The notes beneath the pieces are model-generated. The model had not been told where the DNA came from and ran no database searches. It saw only the letters and a program-made list of their open reading frames with translations. From contig NC_060972.1 in NCBI RefSeq assembly GCF_910589235.1, forward strand, positions 3,073,899 to 3,137,898: DNA of 64,000 nt, in the 5' to 3' direction. Shown in pieces: positions 24,961 to 36,555 of this stretch. The translations under genes were made by a program, and so were the position numbers. The DNA comes from Vespa crabro (lineage: Eukaryota; Arthropoda; Insecta; Hymenoptera; Vespidae). Every line of letters starts with the position of its first letter. Position 1 is the first letter of the stretch.

Positions 24961-26989
24961 GTGCTGGTAGACGGTAAAAAGTCGATATAACTGTCGAAAT
25001 ATTGTAAAGAATGGTCTACCAAGACGATCGAAATTCGCGTTACTTGATCTTCGCTTTGAATGTCTCTCAGGCTTCCTTTAGATATTTTCTTTTTTCTTGT
25101 TTTCTTTTTTTTTTTTTCATTATTGTTCTTTCCTGTTTTCTTTTTTTTTTTTTTCTTTATTTTTCTTTTTCTAACAGATAATTCATTCTTAACAGGTAAT
25201 CCTTTTTCGATAGTTTTTAAAGGAAAAACTTAGCAATGAAAACTCTTTGATTGTCTTTCTGAAGGAGTTTTTGATGATTTAAGTTAAAATTATCGAGACC
25301 TTTATGATTTTGAAGAGAATAGTACAATTCCTCGGTTAGTTTTAACAAGCAAAAATTAGATTTCCAGGGAATGGTCTACTAAAAGATTAAAGCACGTAAT
25401 CCGATCTTTGGTTTAAAAGGTACTCTAACCTACTTTCTAATCATTTTTTTTTTTTTTTTGTTTTTTTTTTTTTTGAACTCCTACTATTAACAGTTAATCT
25501 CTCATATAGTTTCAAGAAAGAAGTACAGCAATATAATTATTTTATTTATGACTTTCTCAATTAACAGAATTATAGAGAGAGAGAGAGAGAGAGAGAGAAA
25601 CAAGATATCCCTTTTCATCAATGTTTCTTTTTTAGATTTGAAGAGAATTATTTTTCATTATAAAGTGCAATAATGAATTAGATCTTTGAGAGAAATTTTC
25701 GTTAAAATTTTATGGTTTCTGTCAAAGAAGAAAATTGATTAATTTCTCGAGGTTCGTTTTAACGAGGAAGAATTGAATTCTTTAGATGATATCATCAGGG
25801 CCGAGCTTGGATGACGAGAATTCCTTGTACAACTTGGCACTTAGCCAAAGACATAATTTAATTTAATGGTGAACTAAAGGTAATTTCTACGTCGGTGCGA
25901 CATCTGTTTCTTACGAAATTATGTTTCACGACTTTGCGTGGAAGTTCGTTGGCCGGTCGACAGAACTCTTTTGGTATTGAACCTGGGAAAGGAAATTGCC
26001 CAATTTGGTCTAACGGAACTTTGTGTATACCTTAGTTTTCTTCGCACGAACGATTTAACAATTTATCAGAATGAAAATGCTTTTTTTCTACCTTGCAAAG
26101 AATAATAATCGATACGCAAAAACGATTACGTTCTCTCTAACGATATTGTTAATTCTATTAATTACATTTTATTATTAAAACAAAACGATTAGATATAAAA
26201 AGATTTATTATCATTTGATATTATGTTAATTGTAAGTAAGTTCATATATTCTCGTAAGATATTTTCTAACGAAATCCTATTCAAGCAAAAATTGATTTAA
26301 TCATTAATTATTCTCATTGTCTCTCGGGATTAATTTTATTTAGAAATAATCGTATAATCAAAAAGTTCTTCTTTCTCAAGAATAAAATCGCAAAATGCAC
26401 AATTGTTATCACAATGCCGGTTGTGCCATTGTATTTAAATGTCTCACGAAACACATTAGATTGATAACGTTAAACGAGTATTATTCCGGTGTAACGAGGC
26501 ATAAGGCACACGCGATTCTAATGTCTAAGAAAGAGTCCTTTTAATCGTTCTCGAAGTTTTCGAAGAATTGTGAATTAGAACATTAGATAGAATGAAAGAG
26601 CTGCTTGGGATAATGGGAATTAATTCAATGAAAGTTCTCTGCCGAGTACCAGTTTAAGACTAGGCGAAGCCAAAGAGCGTGGAAGCGAGGCTTCCGTTGA
26701 GATCTTGATGCAGGTTGCGTTCTCGTAGTTTCATTGTTCGGTAATAGCTAATCTTCGAAATTCGAAACTATATTGGTAATTTAGCCGAAAGTGATCATCC
26801 TGGGAAGTTATTAATATTTGTGGTAATAGTATTAGTGAGAGGGAGAGAGGGAGAGAGAGAGGGAGACTGAGAGAAAGAGAGACAGACAAACAGGAAGGGA
26901 GGAAGATAGGACCACATAATCCATTTGTAAGGTACCCTTGTAATATCCATAAAAAAGGCATTAAATTAGCATAAGTCATAGCAGGGTAT

Positions 26990-27042
<53 letters not shown>

Positions 27043-27593
27043 GAATAAGGTAAAATTTATTTCCTCGTTCATTCGATGAAATCTCAGAGAAATAATTCTA
27101 CTTTATCTCCCGTTGAAATTTTACAAATTTACGGAGGTAGATAATATCTATTGAAGATATACAATTCTCTGCTGTTAAAACCGGTGTAATCCTTTTGTGT
27201 TATCTAATCGACTACTACCATAATGTTTTCTTGGATAATTTGAAGAGGCTCCTAGATCTAAAACACGAGGAAATAGAGAAAGGGAAAGATTGAAATTTTC
27301 TTAAGCAATCGCGAATAATAACACGCTGGCGGTGGAGCATTTAACAGAAGTCAGACTATCTCTGTAGAGGGGTCATTCTTAGTAGGATTTATCGTCAAGG
27401 TGCAAGGCTTCCGGCACGAATTTCCGAAGCCACCTCGCCGTCTGCCTCTCCTCGTAAGAGGATACCCTTAAGTAACTGCGCAAAAACACGCCTAATCTAT
27501 TTTCCATGCACACCCGTTACACTATGCCAGTCTCTCGAACGTGATTCCTATCGTTTTGGCGGAAGAGGTAGCTTTAAAAATGGGTAGCAGCAT

Positions 27594-27848
27594 CTTTTTT
27601 TCCTTCTTCTTCTTCTTTTTTCTTTTTTCCTTTTTTTTATTTCTTCCTCTCTCTTTCTCCCTTTTCTTCTTCCCTTTCTTTCTCTATCACTCTTCTTTTT
27701 TCTTTCTTTCTGTTCCTCTTTCTCTCTCTCTCTCTCTTTTTTTTTCTTTCTTTCTTTTCCTCTCTCTCTTTTTTTTCTTTCTTTCTTTTCCTCTCCTTTT
27801 TTTCCATCCTTTCTTTCTTTTCTCTACTCTTTCTTCTTTCTTTTTTTA
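27594..27848. repeat. Polypyrimidine tract (~255 bp)
   Basis: Almost pure T/C with CTTT, TTCC and (CT)n blocks and few interruptions. Any open frame through it is compositional. Confidence 0.9.
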
Positions 27849-28134
27849 CCTCTACCTTTTGTTCATACTACAGCACTCGTGGCTCCAATCCATTCCGTTT
27901 CTTCTACTTCAACGCGTTTTATATCCTTCCTTTTTCTCCATTTCCTTTTTCTACTTTTATTTCAACTTCAATCTTCAATCACGTTCCCCTTTTCACGCCT
28001 CTCGCATATTTGCAATTAAAGAAGAATTGCTACTTCGTGTTTCTCTATCGATGCAACTTAGGTCAACATCGATTAATGCTTCTGATCTGTTCTCGAAACA
28101 TTTCGGGAATGGCATACTACGTATTTATCTCACG

Positions 28135-28174
<40 letters not shown>

Positions 28175-28383
28175 TTACAATTAATACTAGAACCAAACGG
28201 AAGGTGGTCGAATCAGACAATAAATCTCGAAACTATACTATCGAAACTAGAGTATTCTCTCTATCTTTCTCTCTGTATATGTCATTTGTAGAACTTTAAT
28301 TAATATTTGGAAACTGTTTTGGTGGGAAAGCATCAAGAATTGATAAGAACATTGGAAATTGTTCAACTATTTTTCTATCTCTA

Positions 28384-28432
<49 letters not shown>

Positions 28433-29885
28433 CTCACTTTTTCATATTGAACTTCAATTAATATTCCAAAATTGTTCTGGTTATGAGAAATCACTGTGAA
28501 ATGATAAAAAAGAATTTTGGAAAGTTCTCAACGCAGTAAATCTCTTTTTGAACGAATTCAAGAGATAAAGTTTTACGGATTAAGACTCGGTTTAAGAAGA
28601 AAGTGAGTAGAAAAGAAAGAAGAAAAGTCGATTGTAAAGTTACTGTTCGTATTTGAGAAATGCTGGGAAGAGGCCTTTGCGTTCCTTTAAATCGTTTTAT
28701 CCCTTTGAAGGGAGAAACTGATAACGTGCTATCGACGAAACTAACAATTGGAAGGCTGAAGATATTTGCGAGAATTTTTCCTTTTTTCTTTTTTTCTTTC
28801 TTTCTTTGAACTTTTTATGAAAGGATTGGTAAGGGTGAAAAATTTTCTCTCTTTTTTTTTTCTCTCTCGGTACATCCATCTATCTACAATATCTATCTAT
28901 CTCTTTAAATTTGATTGTTGACATCTCACGTTGTTAATTCTTTGAATTATTCTTTGGAATAAAGTAAATTATTTGTAAATTATTAAAAATTTTAAAGTAA
29001 GCTTTTATTAAAATTTCACATTTTTAAATTTAATTATTTTTCTTTTTTGTCTCTCTTTTTTTTTTTTGTTTTTTTTTTTCTTGTTTTCTTTTCTTTTTTT
29101 TTTTTTTTTTTTCTTACATACAACATAACACGCAACATGATTTCAAAAACGGTGCGAAGGTTATAAAGTGCTCTTAACTAACATGTTATGAACTGAACTT
29201 GTGAAGTACTCAAGAGAGAGGGGAAAAAAAAAGAGGGAGTACGAGAGAAGGAGAAAGAGAAAAATTGCAATAAAAAGTGGTTATGCATTTTCTAATAACC
29301 TACGGTAGATTTGTTTTAAGAGTCATTAAGATGATGTTTCTTGCTTAATGAGACTACAATCTTTTATTTTACTCACAGATTTTTATGAAATATCCGTTCC
29401 TGTATATTTCCTCTTTCTCTCACGTCGATTTTTAAGACGTATCTTATTAAACATTTTTCTCTTGTGTGTTAAACAAGTACAAAAAAAAAAAAAAAAAAGA
29501 AAATAAGAAAAAAGAAATAAAAGGAAGTAACATTATTAAAATGTTCTTTTAATTCTATTGTTAAAATTTAATTTTACGTTATATGCATAAGAGAAACGAC
29601 GAGTTTCTTAAAAAAAAAAACGCTTCATTTTTTACTTATTTCCCTTTTCATTTCTTACTTATTTTCCTTTTCATTTTTCTTCAGTTTATTTGTTTTAAGA
29701 ATAAAACGAATTTTTAGCACAGCCTTCAGAGTTCTGTTTTTATTTCTTTTTCTGAAAATACATCATATACGGAGATTATTGAATGTTAGTGGAAAATCGA
29801 AAGGTACAATCGATAATAAATCACAAGACTGAATTTCACGCTTGCAAAAGCCGAATGGTTTGGATTGTTTGATATATCGATAAAA

Positions 29886-29909
29886 TGTGTGTGTGTGTGT
29901 GTGTGTGTG
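29886..29909. repeat. (GT)n microsatellite
   Basis: Twelve uninterrupted TG dinucleotides, 15 bases before the left end of a TIR element. Confidence 0.95.
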
Positions 29910-29924
29910 CGTGTATTATATACA

Positions 29925-30318
29925 CAGGGTGTTTTTCCTAACGGTTGCTACGATTTTTTAGGTACTTCCAGTAGTACGAGAAAAAAATGTTCAAAACAAA
30001 AAGTCATTAGTTCTCGATGGTCGATAAATTACAAAAATAAAACTTGTAAAAATACAATTTTTGTAATAAAAATATCAAGATTGCTTCCGCGTTTTTTTCT
30101 TCTTTTTTTTTTCTTTTTTTTTTTTTTTTTTTTTTTTTAATGGCACCATATAACTTTTTCTACACAGTATTGTAGGTGACATTGAGACAAATGATGTAGA
30201 ATGGTGTGGTACATTTTTTTCAATAACTCATTGAGAAGATCATTTTTAATGTAATAATAAGGATTCTTGAGGAACTTGAGCATCGGCATGAGCATGAGCA
30301 TGGTTGCGAAACACTCTG
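29925..30318. mobile_element. Non-autonomous TIR element (~394 bp)
   Basis: The left end CAGGGTGTTTTTCCTAACGG and the inverted right end CAGAGTGTTTCGCAACC match over the outer bases (CAG[G/A]GTGTTT). TATATAC-like sequence lies outside both ends. The interior has no transposase frame and includes a T-rich run. It is likely a small non-autonomous DNA transposon of Tc1/mariner-like architecture. Family identity is not established. Confidence 0.5.
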
Positions 30319-31969
30319 TATATACGCGCTAGAATGAACAAAAGGGAAAGAAGAAATAATGAAATATTTTTATTCTTATCAAGCTCTCTATCAAGCACGA
30401 TATTATTAGATTTCGATGGTTTTCTTCTTTCTTGTCGTTCTCTCTCTTTCTCTGTCTCTCTGTCTCTATCTCATTCTGTCCTCAATTAATTAATAAACGA
30501 GATATATTATCGATAGAAAAATTCTTTATTCTGAAATCAATTTATAATTGTTAATTATATCAAAAGTATTATTTAACGATCTGACAAATATCTCGTATTT
30601 CGAACTATGGTGATAACATTATCTATTTCGCATCGTTTCACTGCTCTTTAGAATAATTTCTGAAACAAACGTGATGCGGTTATACTCTCCGAAGTTATAT
30701 TCACAACTTTGCTTCTTTATCACACGTTGGTCTTTAGTATCTCATTCAGTGAAAATCTGATGAAAATGAATTGAGCATAATGCAAACGAGTAGAAAATAA
30801 CCACGTTAACGTATAAATTTCTGCGATTATTATATGTATCTTATTTAAAGGGTAAATGTATTGAAACAAAATTGAAAAGAATTATTTGATGATTAATCAA
30901 ACTATACGATATTAAATCAATCTATTTTACATAGATTTTTTGCTTATTTCCAATATTGATTTTAAAGAAAAACGAAGGTAATTCTTCTGATGGTAATATT
31001 AACTTTTCCAATATCTCTACGTTGTACGTGATCAACTAGTCACTACAAGTAGTTTTCGTTCGTGACCGGACTTGTCGAATCCCTCGAAAGTACTCGCTGG
31101 AGAGAAGTATTCAAGAACGATTAGAGGAAATGGATATATTGTCAGGAAGTTTAGTCGCATGCAAACGACAGTTCAAACTAAGTTCTTCGAACGGTTTCGC
31201 TGCTTCGATTTTATCATTACGGGCATACAACTGCTGAACTATCAGTCATTTTGATGGGACAAATAAAAGTATTTTATAAATATTATTTTATAAAAATTAA
31301 TTGATTAGGCATTATTTCAATATAGTTTTGAATACGATTACGTTTAATAATAATGTTATAATAACGAAAAGATAAATTCGAAAAGGAAAATAATGAATTT
31401 TTATAGAAATGACTCGTAGTAATTTCGTTAAATTTTACGTAAGAGTAACGATATGACGCAAAATCGATAAAAGTCATTACCATTCGGTATGATTGCTCCT
31501 TTGGAAAACATAAATTTAACTTTTAATTGTTTGGTGTAATTTGCTATGCTCGGGCAAAAATGAAAATTCGATTTTTCATCCTTTCTCTCCTTTATTCGTT
31601 TATCATTTCTAATGTTAACATCGATTTTTCATATATGTGATTGATTATTCAATAACTATATGTTTCTATCTTATATTCTTTCTCTATATATTCGTTATAT
31701 AGGGTAAGAACGTAAGATAAAATAGATGCATTAATTCATCGATTTATCAATTTATCAATTTATCAATTCATAATAATGAAACTGATGATAATTCGAAATT
31801 TCCCAATTTTTTAAAATTATACCAACAGTAGTAAAGTAGTTTTACATAAATTGTTGATAACTAATCGACAACAATTATCGATTAACTGTCGTTAACTTGT
31901 TATCTTATCATGATAAAAATTGGGAAAATCATTGGAAATTTATCGACGTAGATTCGTGAACGAGGGTTA

Positions 31970-31996
31970 ATAACTTACCGACTTCTGGTAAGTTAT
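31970..31996. repeat. Perfect 10-bp inverted repeat (hairpin)
   Basis: ATAACTTACC (31970-31979), a seven-base loop GACTTCT, then GGTAAGTTAT (31987-31996). Each arm reads as a splice-donor-like GGTAAGTTA on its own strand. Confidence 0.7.
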
Positions 31997-32403
31997 CAAT
32001 ACGCAGTAGAAACTGTTTTTATCGACGGATTAAATTTCCAGAATGTATTTTTCATGATTTTTTTTCCTTTTTTTCTTTCTTTTTTTCTTCTTTTTTTTTC
32101 TTTTCTTTTTTGAAATTTTACGAATACGAACAATCATTTAAAATTGGAGAAATTAAAATTACTTTTTGAACGAACGAAAATTAAATAAAAGACAAATTTT
32201 TTCCCTGAAAAAAAACATCAATTCTCAGAAAATCTGCATTTCACAGCCCTTTATCTTCGTGAAATACTCGTGATAAAAGCTCGAACATAAAACTTGACAT
32301 TGTAATATTTTCTCGTCGTTCCAACTTTTTTCACGTAGAAATCATTGAAATTCTGTGGTAGAAAAAGAAAGAAAGGGAAAGATAAATTGGATTGGAAAAT
32401 GCA

Positions 32404-32411
<8 letters not shown>

Positions 32412-32452
<41 letters not shown>
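32412..32452. repeat. (GA)n microsatellite
   Basis: About 20 uninterrupted GA units. Confidence 0.95.
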
Positions 32453-32455
<3 letters not shown>

Positions 32456-33129
32456 TTTTCGTGCATTTCGCGAGAAATATTCTACTTGCATGCATAATCG
32501 GGAGAAATACACTTTCATTAGGTTTATGCCATTTCTTTGCGAATACTTTTAGGAATGATTTTCGCAAAATTTTTTGTAAATTTACGAGGATATCTCACAC
32601 TATATTTACCAAAGGAAAGTTTGATCCTCTAAGTCGTGAAGCATAACGTAATTTTCGCTTTCAACGATGCTTAACAGTATTTCCCTGGTAACTGTTGGAA
32701 GTTCATCGCTTTTACGTTTAACGTTGATAGCTTTCGAGGATCAACTGAGCCATGTGGAGAGAATGTAACTCGAACGAGAATGTTTAAACGTAGTATAAGA
32801 AAATACGGTATGATATCTAAGGTTAGTAAACGTACCAGTAAATTTGTATAAATTTAAGTAACTTTGTAGGTGAATGGATGTACTTGCACTTTTATGAATA
32901 AATTTTAATTAAACGTTAAACTTTAATTAAACGTACGTTAAATTAAAAATTAATTTGACTTATTTAATTATTTTTTTTTTTTTCTTTCTTTCTTTCTCGC
33001 AGATATATCTACATTTCAAAGATAGAGTTCGAATAAGTGTAAAGATTTTGTTGATAATAAAAAAACAGTCCAATTAGATCTACCGACTATAATTAGACAA
33101 ATGAAGCATAAACGTTAATAGGACGAATT

Positions 33130-33138
33130 CACTTACCC
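33130..33138 (-). other. 5' splice site of distal first exon
   Basis: On the minus strand the sequence reads AAGG|GTAAGTG with the intron GT at 33136-33135. The position relative to the protein (DFIK then a split Gly codon) and the phase (1) are identical to the proximal exon's donor. Both can therefore join the same downstream acceptor without a frame change. Intron sequence after the two donors is not alignable, so the duplication is not recent or only the exon is conserved. Confidence 0.85.
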
Positions 33139-36100
33139 TTGATAAAATCTACCGCCATTTCTAGGCCATAGGTATCCTTATCGCAGTCATCAAGTATATG
33201 TGCTCCTATCTTGACCCCGGGAACGATCTCTTGTTGATTAAGTGTGTCTAGAGTATAGAGCATAGCCTCTAATGCTTGAACACCACCCTGCGGCATAACA
33301 GGACCACAAGTTATCGAGTCTTCTCTTTCATGAACCATCATTAAACCTCCCAAAACGAGGTCACCTTCGACCACTGCGCTATGTTTCACTGGCCACTGAT
33401 TCGTAATCGACGAATTATGAATGACACTAATCGATTGTTTCATCGAAATATTAGCAATAGTTGTCTCTTCCCAGGTAACCGTAGTCCATTCTGAAACTGC
33501 ACTCGAAATATTTTCATATCCTTTATCCGAAACATTCTCTATTATTGACGTAGTTGCGATCGTATCGATCCAACCGGAAGGAAATTTCACCTTTGGGGAA
33601 TTATCGATCCATTGGGGGGATACATCAGGAAGAGGACTAGTAATCCCTTCGATCTCGACATTAGAAATTGATCGATCGGAGAAACTGCTTGGAATTCTGC
33701 TCGTCCTTTCGGAATTCTCCGACATGGAAATATCCGTCGTTTCCATGGAATTTCCTCGGTGCCAGGAAGTTTCGAAGTTTTCTTGGGATATTGTGACTGG
33801 ATCGATATCGTCCCTCTCGGATCTATTCGAGTTTCTGGAAAAATCTGTCGTTCGGTTACTACTTCCTATCAACTCGCTCGATTCGAAACGTTTCTTTTTG
33901 GAAAACATTGTATTTGATTCGATTGATCCACCGACTATTTCTTTCAATCGTTTTACGTTAAAATGATTTTCTTGTTTCCTCGTCCCTTTTATATTGTCTG
34001 AAATATCTTTCGAAGAAGTTGAAAAGTTCAATATGAATTTATTTTCGATTATAGGTAACTTCGTCGTTTTAACTTCCATTTTATACTTGCTTATTTCACG
34101 ATTTTTTGCTTTTAGAGTTCCATTTTTCTCGTCTAAGGTTACCATGGAGAACTTTAATGGCGTCAATCCTAGAAAATCGTTGAACGAAATAGTAGTATTT
34201 TCTACAGGTCCTTCGTCTTTTACCGACAAATTCCTTTGAAAATCTTTCCTTCTTATCTCCTTCTCGTAGTGACGCCTTTCCTCGTTCTTCTCTTGCCTCT
34301 TCCAATCACTCCTTGGATTCTCCTTTAACTCTCCCCTTTTCCTATACTTCCAAAAATGAGAATGAGAATTGTCGAGTGATCTTGGATCTAAGAAATCTTC
34401 TACAGGATCACGAACGTTCCTATCAAAATCGTTGGAAGAGTCAGCTGGGCCACTGCTTTCGAGGATGGACATCCTAGTCGAATTTATCCGGTCGGAATCG
34501 AACGTATCGTATTTCCGATATGTCGAATTCCAGGATACCGAGCTATCTTTGGAAACATTCATGATTCCTGACGTACCTTCCTTTACTTTTTTCTCTTCGT
34601 CCCTGTTAAAACTTAAAGGAACAATCTTTACGGTTTCCTCCTCTCCCATAGAATTTATCGGAGGACGAAGTAGGACCGTTTTTTCTCCTTGTTTGAGATC
34701 TAAACTTTCATTTCTCAATTCTTTCATTCCAACATTTTTCAACTCATGTGAAAACGAATCATTGTAATGTTCCATCTTCGAATAGTTTCGAGATCTTACA
34801 TTGAGATCAAACTGTCCTGTCAATTTGGACGATTTCTCTTCATTCAAACGCATTTCGTTTATGACTTTTCCCATATCCCTTCTCGACTTACTTTGTTTTA
34901 CGTCGAGAACGTCTGGACGAACTTTGTCCGACTGCTTTAAATCCAAATATGCTTCCTCCCTTTCTTTTTTCTTTTTATCTGCAATCGAAAGACGTCGTCT
35001 TATTCCCTTCCACATTGTTCCGAATTCTTTGTTCTTAGTTTCCTTTCTCGAACGAATTTCTATCGCATTTCCTTCTTTCAACTTCGCATTATCTTCGTAC
35101 CAAAGACGAATCGAATCCTTAGGGACTTCTTTATGATTAGAAACCATCACGGAAGATTCTTCCTCTACTTTTCGCGACAACTTCATCGTCCCTTTTGTCA
35201 GATAAGGAACAGTTGCTCCTTCAAAAAAGTTATCGACGTCTCGACGATCTCGTCGTATCAAGCCTCTTACGTATTTCTTAAAATTCATTTTTTTCTTTCG
35301 CGAATCTTTAACTTCTTCCTCATTTCCATCCAATTCCATTTGTTGCTTCAACTTACGGTAAAAAGTATTTTCATTCTTTTTTATCACTTTTCTCTCGTCC
35401 GTTACTTTTGGTCCTTCGAATAAACGATATTTGCCTCCCTCGAAAATACTAGAATTCGATTTTCTTCTATCGTTCGACGTAAGAGAAATATTTCTCTTTC
35501 TATTTCTATCTCTCCATCTACTACGTTCTTTCATTTCGTATATATCGGCTCGCTTAATCGATTTATAAAAATTTAAATCCTCATTTAACACCGTGAATTC
35601 TTTGTTATCGTTTAAATCATCATTCTCTTCATCATCATGATATTTCCTTTCGTTCGATCTTTCATCATATTTATCCGAAATTTTTCTTATTTCGCCATGA
35701 TCTTTTGATTTACGGAACAAACGAAATTCGTTTCTTCCAAGAATGCTCGAATTTGATCCTTTACCATCTTTCAAGGTAAAAGAAAAATTTCTTTCTTTTT
35801 CTTTTTCACTCGGTGGTAAATCGTCCAGTTCGTTTAAAGAAAAGAATGTCTTTCCACGTGGAAGTCCATTGAAGTTCTCGCGGATAGATTTTCGCTTTAT
35901 TCGGACACCGCGAAGATTCCAAGAGGATCTTCTTCCTCTTACGCCAAACCTCTTCGTCTCCCCCGATCTAGCTTCGTTTCTTCGATTCCTCGAAGTCCAT
36001 TCCTCGGTCATCGAGTTATTAGAATTCCGATCAACCTTGGATCGAGTGGATTTCTCGTTATTTCTCTTTTCTCTTTCTCTTATTTTCCTTCTCGTTCTTA

Positions 36101-36518
36101 TTTTCGAATCTATCGATTCAATGTACTTTTCGTCGATCGTTCGTCCAAATGCATTCGTTGGAATAAGAATCGTTGATCCACTTTTGTCAATCTCCTTTCG
36201 ATCCTTCCATAATTTTTTTTCTCTTTTTCTTTTCCTTAACCAAAAGTATTTTTCTTTTGATTCTTCGTTCGTCCAAAAATTATTTCTATTCTCTTCGGTT
36301 ACATCGATTTTATTATTATCGTTGAACGTGAAATAATTCGTCGTTATTTCGTAACTAGCATCCTTATCGTTAACGTAACCTTTATCATCGTCATAATTGG
36401 AAGGTCGCTCTTGTCCGAAAACGAAGCATAGGATCGATAGAATCGGCAGGATCGTTCGGATTTCCAAATGGATCGTCCGAATGGCCGAAATGGCCGAGCG
36501 TCTCTGATTTCGAGGCAT
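33137..36518 (-). CDS. mtt: Metabotropic glutamate receptor (mangetout/mXR-type), distal alternative first coding exon with ~1,000-residue leader
   Basis: One open frame of 1,127 codons plus one base. The ATG at 36518 follows an in-frame GTG at 36521 that is not a plausible eukaryotic start. Residues 1-35 look like a signal peptide with a long basic n-region and a core near 23-35 (ILPILSILCFVFG). Residues about 36-1041 are a hydrophilic leader rich in K, R, E, D, S and N. It has no cysteine, about 20 N-x-S/T sequons and three R-x-R-R sites (about 141, 194 and 423). Residues about 1042-1127 are the start of the ligand-binding domain (GDLVLGGLMMVHERED, CGPVMPQGG, GAHILDDCDKDTYGL). The exon ends at ATCAAGG|GTAAGTG, phase 1, at the same residue as the proximal exon. 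So long a frame in DNA this AT-rich, ending in a conserved domain and donor, supports real coding. I know of no mGluR with such a leader. It may be removed by proteolysis or shortened by internal splicing; transcripts would tell. Confidence 0.85.
35370..35495 (-). repeat. Internal protein repeat, copy 2, in long leader
   Basis: Codes for about 42 residues beginning RNISLTSND and including KSNSSIF and YRLF, matching copy 1 at 35670-35792. The DNA of the two copies is also visibly related, which suggests duplication within the exon rather than chance. Confidence 0.6.
35670..35792 (-). repeat. Internal protein repeat, copy 1, in long leader
   Basis: Codes for about 41 residues beginning RNFSFTLKD and including SNSSI and FRLF. 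It aligns with a second copy about 99 residues downstream. Shared features are RN[F/I]S[F/L]T, D-x2-K/G-SNSSI[L/F], [F/Y]RLF and a trailing D/E-x-RK. Both copies carry two N-glycosylation sequons at equal spacing. Confidence 0.6.
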
Positions 36519-36555
36519 CACCTCACTGCGAACTCTAACATAGCTTGATTTCTGA
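36519..36555 (-). other. Candidate 3' splice site and short 5' UTR before distal start codon
   Basis: On the minus strand ACATTTTCAG ends at 36552, a fair insect acceptor. It is followed by 33 bases leading to the ATG at 36518. If used, the long exon is preceded by a non-coding 5' exon further right. The pyrimidine tract is short, so this could equally be unspliced 5' UTR with the start site upstream. Confidence 0.35.

Larger units (their letters stand above)
22331..29924. other. Intron-like DNA between the two first exons, part 2
   Basis: No gene recognised. Contains a T run (22677-22701), an A-rich stretch with C interruptions (24249-24369), T-rich runs near 25087-25155 and 25445-25475, (TAA)n (26991-27033), a polypyrimidine tract (27594-27848), (GA)n (28138-28171), (CT)n (28391-28427) and (GT)n (29886-29909). 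GC-richer unexplained patches lie at 23640-23815, 24700-24960 and 27320-27540. The longest frame, 252 codons at 27541, is a pyrimidine artefact. Confidence 0.5.
30319..33129. other. Intron-like DNA next to distal first exon
   Basis: No gene recognised. Contains a hairpin at 31970-31996, a T-rich run (32059-32111) and (GA)n (32412-32452). The 3 kb directly downstream of the distal donor holds no receptor exon that I can recognise. Confidence 0.5.

Noticed and set aside
27541..28299. 252-codon plus-strand frame
   Set aside because: Most of it is F/L/S from a polypyrimidine tract and ER from a GA microsatellite; no domain and no splice context.
33421..36336. Plus-strand open frames (up to 197 codons) across 33.4-36.3 kb
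   Set aside because: They lie antisense inside the long minus-strand receptor exon, have no domain, and follow from its base composition.
36519..36521. GTG one codon upstream as start of the distal exon
   Set aside because: Eukaryotic initiation at GTG is unlikely and an ATG follows immediately at 36518.
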